This document shows positions 22,505 to 31,989 of a DNA stretch of 64,000 nt, one piece after another (positions within the stretch are counted from its first letter, which is position 1; each line of letters begins with the position of its first letter). The DNA lies in the NCBI GenBank assembly GCA_963556195.1, contig OY744531.1, positions 102,605,642 to 102,669,641 of the forward strand, in the 5' to 3' direction. This stretch comes from Sepiola atlantica (Eukaryota > Mollusca > Cephalopoda > Sepiida > Sepiolidae). The translations under genes and the position numbers were made by a program. The notes below the pieces were generated by a model, which was not told the DNA's origin, ran no database searches, and worked only from the letters and a program-made list of their open reading frames with translations.

Positions 22505-22985
22505 ATAAAAGTAATCCATGGACATGTGTTTCTGACTCACAGCCGTCACTTAGACAAGGATCGAACCTTCGATATTGATGTCTATAGTCCAGCGTCTTAC
22601 CAATGGACTACCGACCAGTATTGTGCGGGCCTTTGGGTCTGGATTTACGCCGGTCTATTGGGGGTTGCCGGTCCTGTGCAGTTCTAGGCAGTGCACCCTC
22701 CCAGGCTTTGCCTCCCCTCTTTGGGGAGGAGTAAGTTTATTGCTTACTGTCTGAGGCGCCTCTACCGGGGAATGCTGACAGGGCTGCTCAGGCAATTTTT
22801 AAATGGCCAGAGTGCTCACCTCTCGAGCGCTGGCTTATCTAATCCCACTTTCCCGACCTTGTGTCACATCTTGCCTTGTGGGAGGTAGATAAATAAAACA
22901 ATGGACTACAACACCCTGCCTAGAAATAAGTATGATTTTTGTCACCTAAATATATAATGTATTTTTATGTAATTATTTTTTATTA
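22505..22985 (-). mobile_element. tRNA-headed SINE, interrupted by a U2-headed SINE
   Basis: On the minus strand the head GTAGTCCATTGGTAAGACGC contains an A box and GAAGGTTCGATCC a B box; the 3' part reads CTGTGAGTCAGAAACAC and CCATGGATTACTTTTATGTA. Segments 22505-22611 and 22899-22985 together match the uninterrupted copy at 23115-23310. The interruption is 22612-22898. Confidence 0.8.
22612..22898 (+). mobile_element. U2-snRNA-headed SINE, subfamily B, 5' truncated
   Basis: It lacks the U2 head and begins within the linker (CGACCAGTATTGTGCGGGCC), continues through the body and the subfamily-B insert AGTGCTCACCTCTCGAGCGC, and ends GGAGGTAGATAAATAAAA. It is flanked by the perfect 11-bp repeat CAATGGACTAC (22601-22611 and 22899-22909) inside the A-box region of a tRNA-headed SINE. 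Five-prime truncation plus target duplication indicates LINE-type target-primed insertion. Confidence 0.9.
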
Positions 22986-23114
22986 GTGATTGCAGGGTTC
23001 GTTGGTTTTTTTCTTACTACTATTTCGATTGTTTCACTTCCTAAGTGATTAAGATGCAGAAAATTGCATTATTAGCCACCCTTAACTTTATAGGATGCAT
23101 TTCTCGTTAATATA

Positions 23115-23310
23115 TATATTTTCATTAATTTTATACGTACATAAAAGTAATCCATGGACACGTGTTTCTGGCTCACAGCTGTCAACATGGCTCAGACCTT
23201 CGATATTGTTGTCTATATTCCAGCGTTTGACCATTGGACACCAACGCCCTGTCTAGAAATATGTACGATTTTTATCACCTAAATATTTAATGTATTTTTA
23301 TGTAATTATA
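23115..23310 (-). mobile_element. tRNA-headed SINE, uninterrupted copy
   Basis: Same family as 22505: minus-strand GTGTCCAATGGTCAAACGCT (A box), GAAGGTCTGAGCC (decayed B box), then GCTGTGAGCCAGAAACACGT and CCATGGATTACTTTTATG. Both copies share the upstream block TTTCTAGACAGGG and end near (TA)n. Confidence 0.75.
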
Positions 23311-23590
23311 TATATATATATGAAGAGACAAAATGGTGCCACACTACAAAATGAATAATGAATAATATGGGGAAAACTTTATATAAGATGAAATAGAAAA
23401 AAAAAAAAAAAGAAAATAATTTTATATAAAACAAATTTAAAAAAAAACAACGTTTTGTATGGTTTCGGAATTTACGAATAAAAAAATTCACGAATAAAAA
23501 AAAGTTCTCACATTAGCATATAAAAAAAAAAAAAAAAAACAGCTTAAAGTTCCCAAGGCAGCCTTTCGTCCGACTCTCGTCAGGGGAATC

Positions 23591-23645
<55 letters not shown>

Positions 23646-24160
23646 CATCTACAGATAGCTGTTTTGCGATATCATGACTCTTCAGTGTGGCTAAATGTGG
23701 CAAATATTTTATGCTGAGATTCGAAACCTCACTGTTTGGTCAGCAGTTGGGCTTCTTCTTCCGTCTGTTAGTATGCTCACTATGAAAGATAAGGGAATTT
23801 ATAATATTTATGTCAGTGGTTACTTTCGAAGCCTAAATCTTCACCAAAAAAGATTTTACCTTCAATTTTGATGAATGACATGAATTTGAGCAAATTTCAA
23901 TTATTTTAGATCCCATAATGGACTTCTATCTGCACTAAGTAACATTATTTCTTAGATCATTACTTTATTTACTTCAATTCTATTTTCAAACAGTTTTCAC
24001 TATAGTAGTGTGTTTCTATTGTTGCTATCGTTTGCTTTGAAACATTTGAGAGAGAGACTTCTTGTTAAGTATTATTTGCCAGTGTCCAAAGTTCAAAATT
24101 TCAAATATTTAAAGAAATAATATATGTGCTTGTGTAAAAATGCTCTAGATTTTGATAACC
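23311..24160. other. No gene; A-runs and a (TA)n tract
   Basis: Contains long A runs (23398-23411 and 23522-23540), a (TA)n tract at 23595-23643, and a CCGACTCTCGTCAGGGGAAT block at about 23570 like the TCAGG cores of other elements here. No coding sequence recognised. Confidence 0.5.
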
Positions 24161-24164
24161 TTTT

Positions 24165-24320
24165 TACGCACGCACATTTACTTTCCATTACTTTATATTA
24201 TTTCTTTAAATTTTTAAAATTTTAAATTTGAGCTATTCCCCTGCCAACTTATTCATCTATGTAATTCCTCTGATGATAAGATTTTAATCTTTGAAAAGCC
24301 TGGCTTAAGGAAAGAAAAAT
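24165..24320 (-). repeat. Dispersed element with TCATCAGAGGA core
   Basis: Minus strand: CCAGGCTTTTCAAAGATTAA, AATCTTATCATCAGAGGAAT, then GAATAAGTTGGCAGGGG. Matches 28030-28265 and 56036-56265 in reverse orientation, with more divergence. Confidence 0.65.
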
Positions 24321-24471
24321 AAACATGTTTTTATCGAGTACACCTTGCATTGAACAATCAAAATTGAAATAGATTTGTCATCCGTACATCTTTATCTCTC
24401 TTCCTTCATTTATCTTTATAATTGCTCTATCTCGTATAGGTTCAATTCTCTTAAAATATACTTTTAGTCTC

Positions 24472-24476
<5 letters not shown>

Positions 24477-24522
<46 letters not shown>
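24477..24522. repeat. (TA)n microsatellite
   Basis: Uninterrupted AT dinucleotide run of about 46 bases. Confidence 0.95.
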
Positions 24523-24524
<2 letters not shown>

Positions 24525-24676
24525 TTAGTTCTTAAAGTCTTCGCATACTGAACTTGCTTAAGTGTCGGTCTCCCACTATAAACCAGTTCTACCCAACACC
24601 CATGGTCAGATCGACAACACCAGGTACAACCAACAGATAGTGTAATGTATTGTAATTTAAATAAGATATATATACT

Positions 24677-24720
24677 AGCAGTATCCGTCGCCCGGCGTTG
24701 CCCGGGAGAAATGTAAAAGA
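24677..24720. repeat. Short GC-rich hairpin motif in AT-rich DNA
   Basis: ACTAGCAGTATCCGTCGCCC followed by GGCGTTGCCCGGG. CCCGG/CCGGG can pair around CGTTGC. A diverged relative is at 13995-14035. I associate ACTAGC plus a GCCCGGCGTTGCCCGGG-like block with dispersed invertebrate repeats but cannot name the family. Confidence 0.4.
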
Positions 24721-24860
24721 AGGAATTAAAATGTGTAAACAGCCGACAGAATGCAAATAGGTCACAACGGCCAGTTATAATGTAAAGAAAAAAATCATTT
24801 CACTATAGATTCAATTCTCTAAAAGTATACTTTTAGTCTCATATTTTATATATATATATA

Positions 24861-25230
24861 CAGGGTGGGCAAAAATAAGGGTCCTATTTTTTTAAATTCA
24901 TAACTTTTTTATTTATTGATTTTTTAAATTTTTTTTTTTTAGAATAAGTAAAGGACCCCTTCCGAAGCAAGCATGAGCCGTATTAGCCCTAAGGAACGTA
25001 CCCTCATTTAGAAAACATTATTTTTGCTTAAAAAACTCAAAACAGTGTAAAAAACAATACTTTAGTTTTTGTAAGTTTTAAGAAGTGTTTTTCGGCTAAA
25101 ATTTGTTTTGTTTATTTCAAAAAATCTCGGAAGGGTCAGTCTACACACACATAAAGTTTGGTGAGTTTAACTTTTATTTTGTGGAAGTTATTCAAATTTA
25201 AAGATAGGACCCTTATTTTGGCCCACCCTG
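24861..25230 (+). mobile_element. Internally deleted DD41D mariner-type element (MITE)
   Basis: It has the same termini as the element at 30410-31797 (CAGGGTGGGC... / ...GCCCACCCTG), flanked by TA on both sides and inserted in (TA)n. Inside, the first 11 codons of the transposase (MSRISPKERTL) are joined directly to the last bases of the ORF and 3' UTR (TTTAGAAAACATTATTTTTG). The deletion removes about 1018 bp at a CAT microhomology. Non-autonomous, 370 bp. Confidence 0.9.
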
Positions 25231-25349
25231 TATATATATATATATATTCACTGCAATCTTCAAGTCATTTCCATGTTAGTACATTTTTAGGTGGACACAA
25301 CTTAAAGAAATGTATAACCATAGAAACTCTTTTCAAGATCATAGTGAAC

Positions 25350-25351
<2 letters not shown>

Positions 25352-25448
<97 letters not shown>

Positions 25449-25465
25449 CATTATTATTATTATTA

Positions 25466-25544
<79 letters not shown>

Positions 25545-25626
25545 TATTATCATTATAATTATTATTATTATCATTATTATTATTATCATTATAATTATTA
25601 TTATTATCATTATTATTATTATTATT
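25352..25626. repeat. (ATT)n microsatellite with ATC interruptions
   Basis: About 275 bases of ATT trinucleotides with TCATTATCATT interruptions. It produces artefactual frames of poly-Y, poly-L and poly-I. Confidence 0.95.
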
Positions 25627-25846
25627 GTTCTATTTAAAAAATATTGAGCACTTTCTTTTTAGCTCTCCTCTTCCTTCTCCTCGGATACTTTTATTCCTCA
25701 TTCCTGTTTTTTTTTATTTCCTTTTTATCTTAATCTAAACAATCATGGCTTCTGTGTTTTTTTTTAAAATCCTCTATTTCTCTTCCTGACAATTACACTT
25801 AATTGCTTTGCCTGTTCGCCCATAGCTAGAAGACATCCATTAAATA

Positions 25847-26073
25847 ACTCTTTCTCTCTCTTTCTCCCTCCTTTCTTATTCTCCCTTTCATTCTCTCTAC
25901 CTTTCACTCTCCCTTTCTTACTCTTTCTTTCTACCTTTCTCTCTCTCTCTCTCTTTCTATCTCTCCCTGTGTTCCTCACTCTCTTCCGCTCTCTCGCTTT
26001 TTCCTCCTTCCTCTTTTCTCATTTTTCTCACTTTCTTTTTCTTTCTCATTTTCTTTCTCTACCTCTCTCTCTT

Positions 26074-26114
<41 letters not shown>

Positions 26115-26350
26115 GTCTCTATCTCTCTCTGTTTCTCTCTCTCTCTGTCTCTCTCTTTCTCTCTTTATCTCTTTATCTCTCTCTCTCTATCTTTCTCTCT
26201 CTCTCTCTCTATCTTTCTATCTCCCCTTGTGGTCCTCACTCTCTCCCTCTCCCTCGCTTTCTCCTCCTTCCTCATTTCTCTTTTTTTCTCATTTCTCTTT
26301 TTCTTTCTCTCCCCTGTCGTTTCCCCTCTCTACCCTTCTCCCTCTCTCCA
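25847..26350. repeat. Polypyrimidine (CT)n-rich tract
   Basis: About 500 bases almost entirely C and T on the plus strand, mostly CTCTCT with TTTCT interspersed. Two segments (about 25955-26050 and 26205-26300) share a CTATCTC...TGTGGTCCTCACTCTC pattern, so it grew partly by block duplication. Confidence 0.9.
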
Positions 26351-27266
26351 TCCTATACATCCTCCATGTTTCCACTACTCTACATTATAAACACATTAAG
26401 AGCCCCACCCCTACTTAAGCGTCACCTGGGCATCATCATCCTCAATTGCTTTCCCTCGTCCGTTCCGCCGCCTCAATCTCAATTCTCTCTTGAATTTTCA
26501 CACTTATTAGTGATAATGAACACAATGAGAAGCAAGCAAATCGAGAACTCCATAATTATCTTCATGCTCCCAGTATTATTTTCCTCGCTGCTTTTGAAAA
26601 ATAAAAAAGAACTACCAATAAGAACAGCACAAAAGAAAAAACTAGATTTGATCAGACTTGTCTTAATCTTTGTCAAGATTTTAGTTTTTTTTTATTGAAT
26701 CTTTCCAAGTCATCATCGAATATCGCCGTGTAGTAGATTTCCCTTGGTAGATTTACTTGATTCCTTTTTTTCTTCTTCTTTCGATAATTTCAATGTAGCA
26801 TATGCAATGGAAATAATCGATTTTTTTATAAAATATATATATATATACATGTATATGTTTGTGTGTATTAGTGATGGGACATTCTGATACAATTACCAAT
26901 CCCGGTTAAGATTCTTTTTAAATTTCTAAATATTTAGTTATAGAGTTGTTTTTTAATTTACGGATTACCGTAAAAGTTCGTGTAATATGTGCATATATTT
27001 TTGAAAAAGTATAAGTGCATTTGAGGTAGGGGCTGCATATATTACATGAGTAGATCTTTCTATTTTTTCTCAAATGTTTTCCCCTTAATTGATTGAAGTT
27101 AGTGAGGCAACTAAAGATTTATTTCTCTTTTAAAACCAAGCAGTTTGCTGTAAGTTTAAAAATATTTAACTTGGATATTTTCATAAACAATTGAACATAG
27201 TCAATCAAGACCTTTTTTGGTAAAAACTAAAATAAAAAATCGGCAAGTAAGTAACTTAATTTAAAG
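26351..27266. other. No gene recognised
   Basis: A 110-codon frame (26366-26698) and its antisense are not recognisable and begin in repeat DNA. From 26870 the sequence is AT-rich with GTAATATGTGCATATAT and its near mirror GCATATATTACATG (26980-27050). Confidence 0.4.
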
Positions 27267-27504
27267 TTTGAAACGGTTTTTGAAACCAGTAAAATGCAGA
27301 GACTTTTCTTTTTTTTAAATAAACATTATTTATTTAAATTACAAATTTTCGATTCACACAGGAATCTTCATCAGGATAATAGACAATATTTTTTTCTTCT
27401 TTTTTTTTGTAAATGACATAAATTATTTGAATTTAAATAAATAATGTTTATTTAAAAAAAAGTGAGAGTCTCTGCATTTTACTGGTTTCAAAAACCGTTT
27501 CAAA
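27267..27504. mobile_element. Foldback element with SINE-like centre
   Basis: The left end TTTGAAACGGTTTTTGAAAC and CAGTAAAATGCAGAGAC is exactly inverted at 27468-27504; arms extend about 85 bases (AAATAAACATTATTTATTTAAAT pairs too). The roughly 65-base centre contains CGATTCACACAGGAATCTTC then ATCAGGATAATAG, resembling the GAAxCTTCATCAGGA core of several SINE-like elements here. Confidence 0.85.
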
Positions 27505-27759
27505 TTACAAAATTTAAATGCATTCTATACAGTGGAATATTTTACTAATATTACTTAATTTAAAGATTAAAATACTACAAATAGAAAAGATAGAAGGAAA
27601 AAAAAGGGACAGATTTCTGTGCCTTTTTTTTTTCTTTCTTTTTTTTTCCTATTTATCCACTTGTGCCATTTTTACTATACCATTTTTTCTGGTGTCATTT
27701 TTATATAAACCAATTATGATAATATGATAGATTTTAGTTTTACTGATGTTTTAAGATCA

Positions 27760-27813
27760 ATAAATAGTTATCATTTTAACATTAGTACTAATGTTAAAAT
27801 GATAACTATTTAT
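27760..27813. repeat. Perfect 54-bp palindrome, no spacer
   Basis: The 26-base arm ATAAATAGTTATCATTTTAA plus CATTAG is followed by TA and then its exact reverse complement. It can extrude as a cruciform. There is no long homopolymer; it was probably formed by inverted duplication. Confidence 0.95.
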
Positions 27814-27964
27814 AAAAAGCATTAAAAAAATGAGTTTTAAACAAAAAAAAAAGAAATTAAAGAATCGTTTTTGGAATCAGAAATTAGACTCAAATTTTTC
27901 CGATACCTCAAAAAGTATTGATTTTTTCTATTCTTGATTCCAGTTCCGAGTAATCGTCCCAACA

Positions 27965-27966
<2 letters not shown>

Positions 27967-28025
<59 letters not shown>
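27967..28025. repeat. (TA)n microsatellite
   Basis: About 58 bases of AT dinucleotides directly left of the dispersed element at 28030. Confidence 0.95.
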
Positions 28026-28028
<3 letters not shown>

Positions 28029-28029
28029 G

Positions 28030-28265
28030 AAGGATGAAAAGGAATTAGAAAAGCAAAAGTCAAATCTTTTTTCAATTCAGTTGCTCATAGCAAGGTATTT
28101 TCCGCAAAAAGGCAATTTATTCAAGTTAAATTTTTCCTTAAGTCAGGCTTTTCAAAGATCAAAATCTTATCATCAGAGGAAGACGCTGGGATAGATAAGT
28201 TGGCAAAGGCCAAAATTTAAAATTTGAGAAAGTAAAATAAAAATTGTAGGGAAAAAAACACAAGG
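28030..28265 (+). repeat. Dispersed element with TCATCAGAGGA core
   Basis: GCAAAAGTCAAATC, TTGCTCATAGCAAGGTATTT, CCGCAAAAAGGCAATTTATT, CAGGCTTTTCAAAGATCAAA, ATCTTATCATCAGAGGA and GCTGGGATAGATAAGTTGGC are shared in order with 56036-56265 at very high identity. It starts immediately after a (TA)n tract in both places. It has no coding capacity. The core resembles SINE-type central domains but no tRNA-like head is visible. Confidence 0.8.
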
Positions 28266-28279
28266 CAAGTTCACCACTT

Positions 28280-28400
28280 TATATATATATATGTATATAT
28301 ATATATGTATATATATATATATGTGTATGTGTATATATATATATATAAATATGTGTGTGTGTATATATGTATGTATGCGTATATGTATGTATGCGTATAT
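28280..28400. repeat. Mixed (TA/TG)n microsatellite
   Basis: TATATATG, GTGTGTAT and GTATGTATGCGTATAT repeats. The open frames over it are by-products. Confidence 0.9.
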
Positions 28401-28807
28401 GTATATGTATGTATAAAATCTCAAACTCATTGATCTGTAATGAACGTGGAAGGATTTGTTGTAGTAATACTGGTCTTAGAAATCACCAAAGATGTTACAA
28501 ATACATGGAAGTTTTTTACCTTGGTTTGAATAGCAGAGTATGTGGAAAGGCATCTACTTCAGTTGGAAGCCGGAAATTAGGGTCCTCAAGAACAATAAAT
28601 GAGTCCCCTTTCGCAAGGAGTCTGTATACTACTTGTTATATCTGTACTAGAATATGTAAGTTATTGACAGTGCTAAAAAACACATTTAGTTCATGAATGT
28701 TTAATAAAAAAAATATCAGGCGATCGTAATACTTGGCCATGAGCTGTAGCCATCATGTGTATGCATACGTGTTTGTATGCATGTATTGTATATATATATA
28801 TATGTAT

Positions 28808-29123
28808 ATACATACATGTTTGATTAAACAGGAGTGCTAACTTCGGCTTATTCAGCTTTTTATCCGTTATTTCATCAACCATTCCCGTTATGAAGGGGGG
28901 GGGGTGAATGTGTATTGAAGTGTTGTTGAAATAATTTAAAAGAGCGCCCTCTTGATAGATTCACCAATTTATTTCATTTTGCAACCGCCTGACGACGAAA
29001 ACGTTCGCACAAAATACGGAGATTTTTTTTTTAATATCAAATCCATCGTACAAATACTAGAAAACACGGATCAAAAGTTGAATAAGCAGAAGTTGGCACT
29101 CCTGTTTAATCAAACATGTATAA
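28808..29123. mobile_element. Foldback element with long imperfect arms
   Basis: The left arm TACATGTTTGATTAAACAGG, AGTGCTAACTTCGGCTTATT is inverted at 29060-29123 (GTTGAATAAGCAGAAGTTGG...). Arms about 60 bases. The centre has a G-run and GACGACGAAAACGTTCGCAC, another SINE-like core motif. The (TA)n tracts flank both sides. Confidence 0.7.
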
Positions 29124-29148
29124 GGGAGGGAATGCTGCTCAATTATAC

Positions 29149-29182
<34 letters not shown>

Positions 29183-29184
29183 TT

Positions 29185-30287
29185 ATGTTTATATATGTGT
29201 GCATATATCTGTATTTATAAAAAGTTAGGTATATGTTTATGTATTTTTAAAGAATAGGAACACAGTTGCTTTACAGTGGGCTATATTTAGTTTAATTCAG
29301 TATTATGTAAAGGAAAAAAAGAGGGGGTGGAAACTCTTTGTGAAAATTCAGATACCTTCGATTTTTGGGAATTTTTAACAATAATTATAAGACAGCAATT
29401 AGTGAATATTCCAAAAATTACATTTTTGGGGGAGTATTTTAAAAGGTTTTTAGGAAACATAACATGGACATAATAACCCATTTAAAAATTCAAATATTTC
29501 AGATTTGCATTAAATTTGATCCATAGTCCTTAGCCACCAATTAAGCATGATTCTCTGAATTTCAATTTCTTCTTAAGCCCCTTTAAGCTTAGTCTTACAT
29601 TTTAGAAATTTTCTAAAATCCGAATCATGTTATGGATTTTTTATCAAAATTTTAATAAGTATTCTAGACATAAGGTTTAGTATCAATATATCTTGATTTA
29701 AATCTTCATAAGGGAACATAAAAGTGGTGCAAAACTTTTCTGTTAGTGGAATTAATTTTATCCGTTTAGGGACGGTTATTCGTCGAGTATATATATATAT
29801 ATATATATTGGTTAAATGATATGGAAAATTCTTCCTACATATTTTGAATGAGATCTGTCCATTTCCTGAGATAAGTTTATGTTTCAGGTGGAAACTGGGT
29901 GATAAATTTGCCATGTTGATAATTGCAAGTACTTTAGTCTGATCACAGACCATCCTTGGGGAGTTATGTGCATTGAAAAGATAAGCAGCAATTTAAGTAT
30001 TTATGTGAGCAAATCAAATATTACTTTTCTTCCAATGTTTGTGTACAAACACAATTACTTACCCCTCGCTTCTACAAATTTAGTTGCTGCAATGATGTTC
30101 TTTCATAGTTATGAAATAATACGAACATTCTAATACTTACAGAAAACTACAATTAATATATATAGCTAATTACAAAAAAAAAAAAACTAGTAAAAATATT
30201 GATGTGGGGGTTCAGAGGGGGGAGCATGAGTTTCTTGAGTTTTAAATTTTCTCTGGTAATGCCCGTGCACGTGTCACACTAGTTATA
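29185..30287. other. No gene; degraded foldback relative at 29640-29960
   Basis: The 29820-29950 part (GATGAGATCTGTCCATTTCC... GATAAATTTGCCATG... CAAGTACTTTAGTCTGATC) is a diverged relative of one arm of the foldback at 41635-41990 (GATGAATTTGCCATAG; CAAGTACTTTCAGACCCATC). The rest is AT-rich without recognisable coding sequence. Confidence 0.45.
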
Positions 30288-30409
30288 AATAAAAGGAATA
30301 TCACCAGAAGTAGTAATATTATTGAATCTGTAGCTGTAGGGAAAGAGAGATGGAGGATATAACGAGCAGAAAGTGACTAGTTTTGGATTTTGTATATTTT
30401 TTTAATATA
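30288..30409. repeat. Left flank of the DD41D element, part of a dispersed repeat
   Basis: AAAAGGAATATCACCAGAAG, AATCTGTAGCTGTAGGGAAA and AGCAGAAAGTGACTAG match 41205-41330; the continuation past the element (31798-31885, GACTTTGCAACCTCGCTTTT, AGGTCAATGG) matches 41345-41415. The two halves are contiguous in the other copy, so this is the pre-insertion target. Confidence 0.75.
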
Positions 30410-31797
30410 CAGGGTGGGCCAAAATAAGGGTCCTATCTTTAAATTTGAATAACTTCCACAAAATAAAAGTTAAACTCACCAAACTTTATGTGTGTGTAGA
30501 CTGACCCTTCCGAGATTTTTTGAAATAAACAAAACAAATTTTAGCCGAAAAACACTTCTTAAAACTTACAAAAACTAAAGTATTGTTTTTTACACTGTTT
30601 TGAGTTTTTTAAGCAAAAATAATGTTTTCTAAATGGGCGCTGTTGGCGGCTTCACACTCTTCGGCTCTTTTTAAAACATTTTCCATAACAGTTTGCAACA
30701 TCTGAGGACTTATGGCTCTTATTTCTGCTTCAATATTTGCTTTCAGTTCCTCAATATTGTTTGGCTTATTGGCATAAACCTTTTCTTTGAGGTAACCCCA
30801 TAAGAAGAAGTCAGGAGCTGTAAGGTCGGGTGATCGTGGAGGCCATTGAATTTCGCAACTGCGAGAGATAATCTGATTTCCAAATATACCCTGTAAAAGT
30901 GTAAGGGTATCTCTCGCAGTGTGTGCTGTGGCTCCATCCTGTTGGAACCACATCCTGTCAGGTTAGGCGGTAACCCACGGTTGCAAGACACTTTGCAGCA
31001 TTTCTCGGTAGCGGTCACCCGTTACTGTTACCTGATTTCCGGCATCGTCTTCAAAGAAATAGGGGCCAATTATCTCTTCAGCAGTAACGCCACACCACAC
31101 CGTGCACTTGAGTGGATGTAATGTGTGCTGCTGAATTATCCTTGGGTTCTCCGTACCCCATATTCGGCAATTTTGTTTATTGATGAACCCATCAAGATGA
31201 AAATGGGCTTCATCCGACATTATTAGTTTTTTGAGAAAATCGGGATCATCATTGGCCAAATCCTGGAGTCGCATAGCGTACTCAAGTCTTTTTTCATTAT
31301 CTCGAGGTTGAAGTTCTTGAACTAGCTGCACTTTATATGGAAAATATCCTCTTTCTCTTAGCATTCTCCGAAGTGAGCTTCGAGAAATGCCAAGTTCTTT
31401 TGATCTCCTCCTTGTGGATGTGGACGCATCCTCCTCCAAACTTCTCTCCAATTCCTCGAAATTTTGAGCTGTTCGTACAGTACAAGGCCTACCACTTCTC
31501 GCCATGTCGGATATTCCTTGTTGGTCCCTAAAACGAGCAATAATTCCTCGGATTGCTTTTGCCGAAGGAGAGTTTCTGGTGTTGTAATGACGCCGATAGA
31601 TGAGTTGAGTCTCCGAAATCGACTCATTGGATTTAAAGTACCACTCTATTATGAGGGTACGTTCCTTAGGGCTAATACGGCTCATGCTTGCTTCGGAAGG
31701 GGTCCTTTGCTTATTCTAAAAAAAAAAAAAAAAAAAAATCAATAAATAAAAAAGTTATGAATTTTTAAAAATAGGACCCTTATTTTGGCCCACCCTG
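30410..31797 (-). mobile_element. Complete Tc1/mariner-superfamily DD41D transposon
   Basis: 1388 bp. Termini are 27-bp perfect inverted repeats starting CAGGGTGGGCCAAAATAAGG. TA dinucleotides abut both ends (30408-30409, 31798-31799), the expected TA target duplication. It holds one transposase ORF on the minus strand spanning most of the element. Two internally deleted relatives lie at 24861-25230 and 57581-57958. The insertion is in a dispersed repeat of which an unoccupied paralogue is at 41165-41430. Confidence 0.92.
30609..31685 (-). pseudogene. DD41D mariner-type transposase, one in-frame stop
   Basis: 359 codons including stops. It starts MSRISPKERTL at 31685. The N-terminal half has a helix-turn-helix region (residues about 10-60), a GRP linker motif (SGRPCTV, 64-70) and a second HTH (about 88-112). 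The DDE/D triad is D158 (LIMSDEAHFHLDG), D250 (WFQQDGATAH) and D292 (RSPDLTAPDFFLWGYLKE), giving 41 residues between the second and third acidic residues, hence DD41D. Codon 241 (30963-30965) is TAA, in the same frame, three codons before MWFQQDG; everything else is intact, including the C-terminus ending near 30609. The only lesion seen is this stop, so inactivation may be recent. DD41D elements (rosa/visitor-type) are a known minor Tc1/mariner lineage. Confidence 0.9.
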
Positions 31798-31989
31798 TAT
31801 AATTGACTTTGCAACCTCGCTTTTTATTGAGTAAAACAATCTAATCAGAGGTCAATGGGTAAACCTACGGGTCACATTAATTCTAGTGTATGTATGTATA
31901 TTTAGGCAGCATTCTTTCATCTAAGCATATTTGGTTGAATATTTGTCTACATATTTGATGATAGTCTTTGAGTCAAGTGATCACTGTTA

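Noticed and set aside
25158..25637. Frames of poly-Y, poly-L and poly-I
   Set aside because: Encoded by the (ATT)n microsatellite.
25969..26418. 149-codon S/L-rich frame
   Set aside because: Encoded by the (CT)n tract; composition is that of the repeat.
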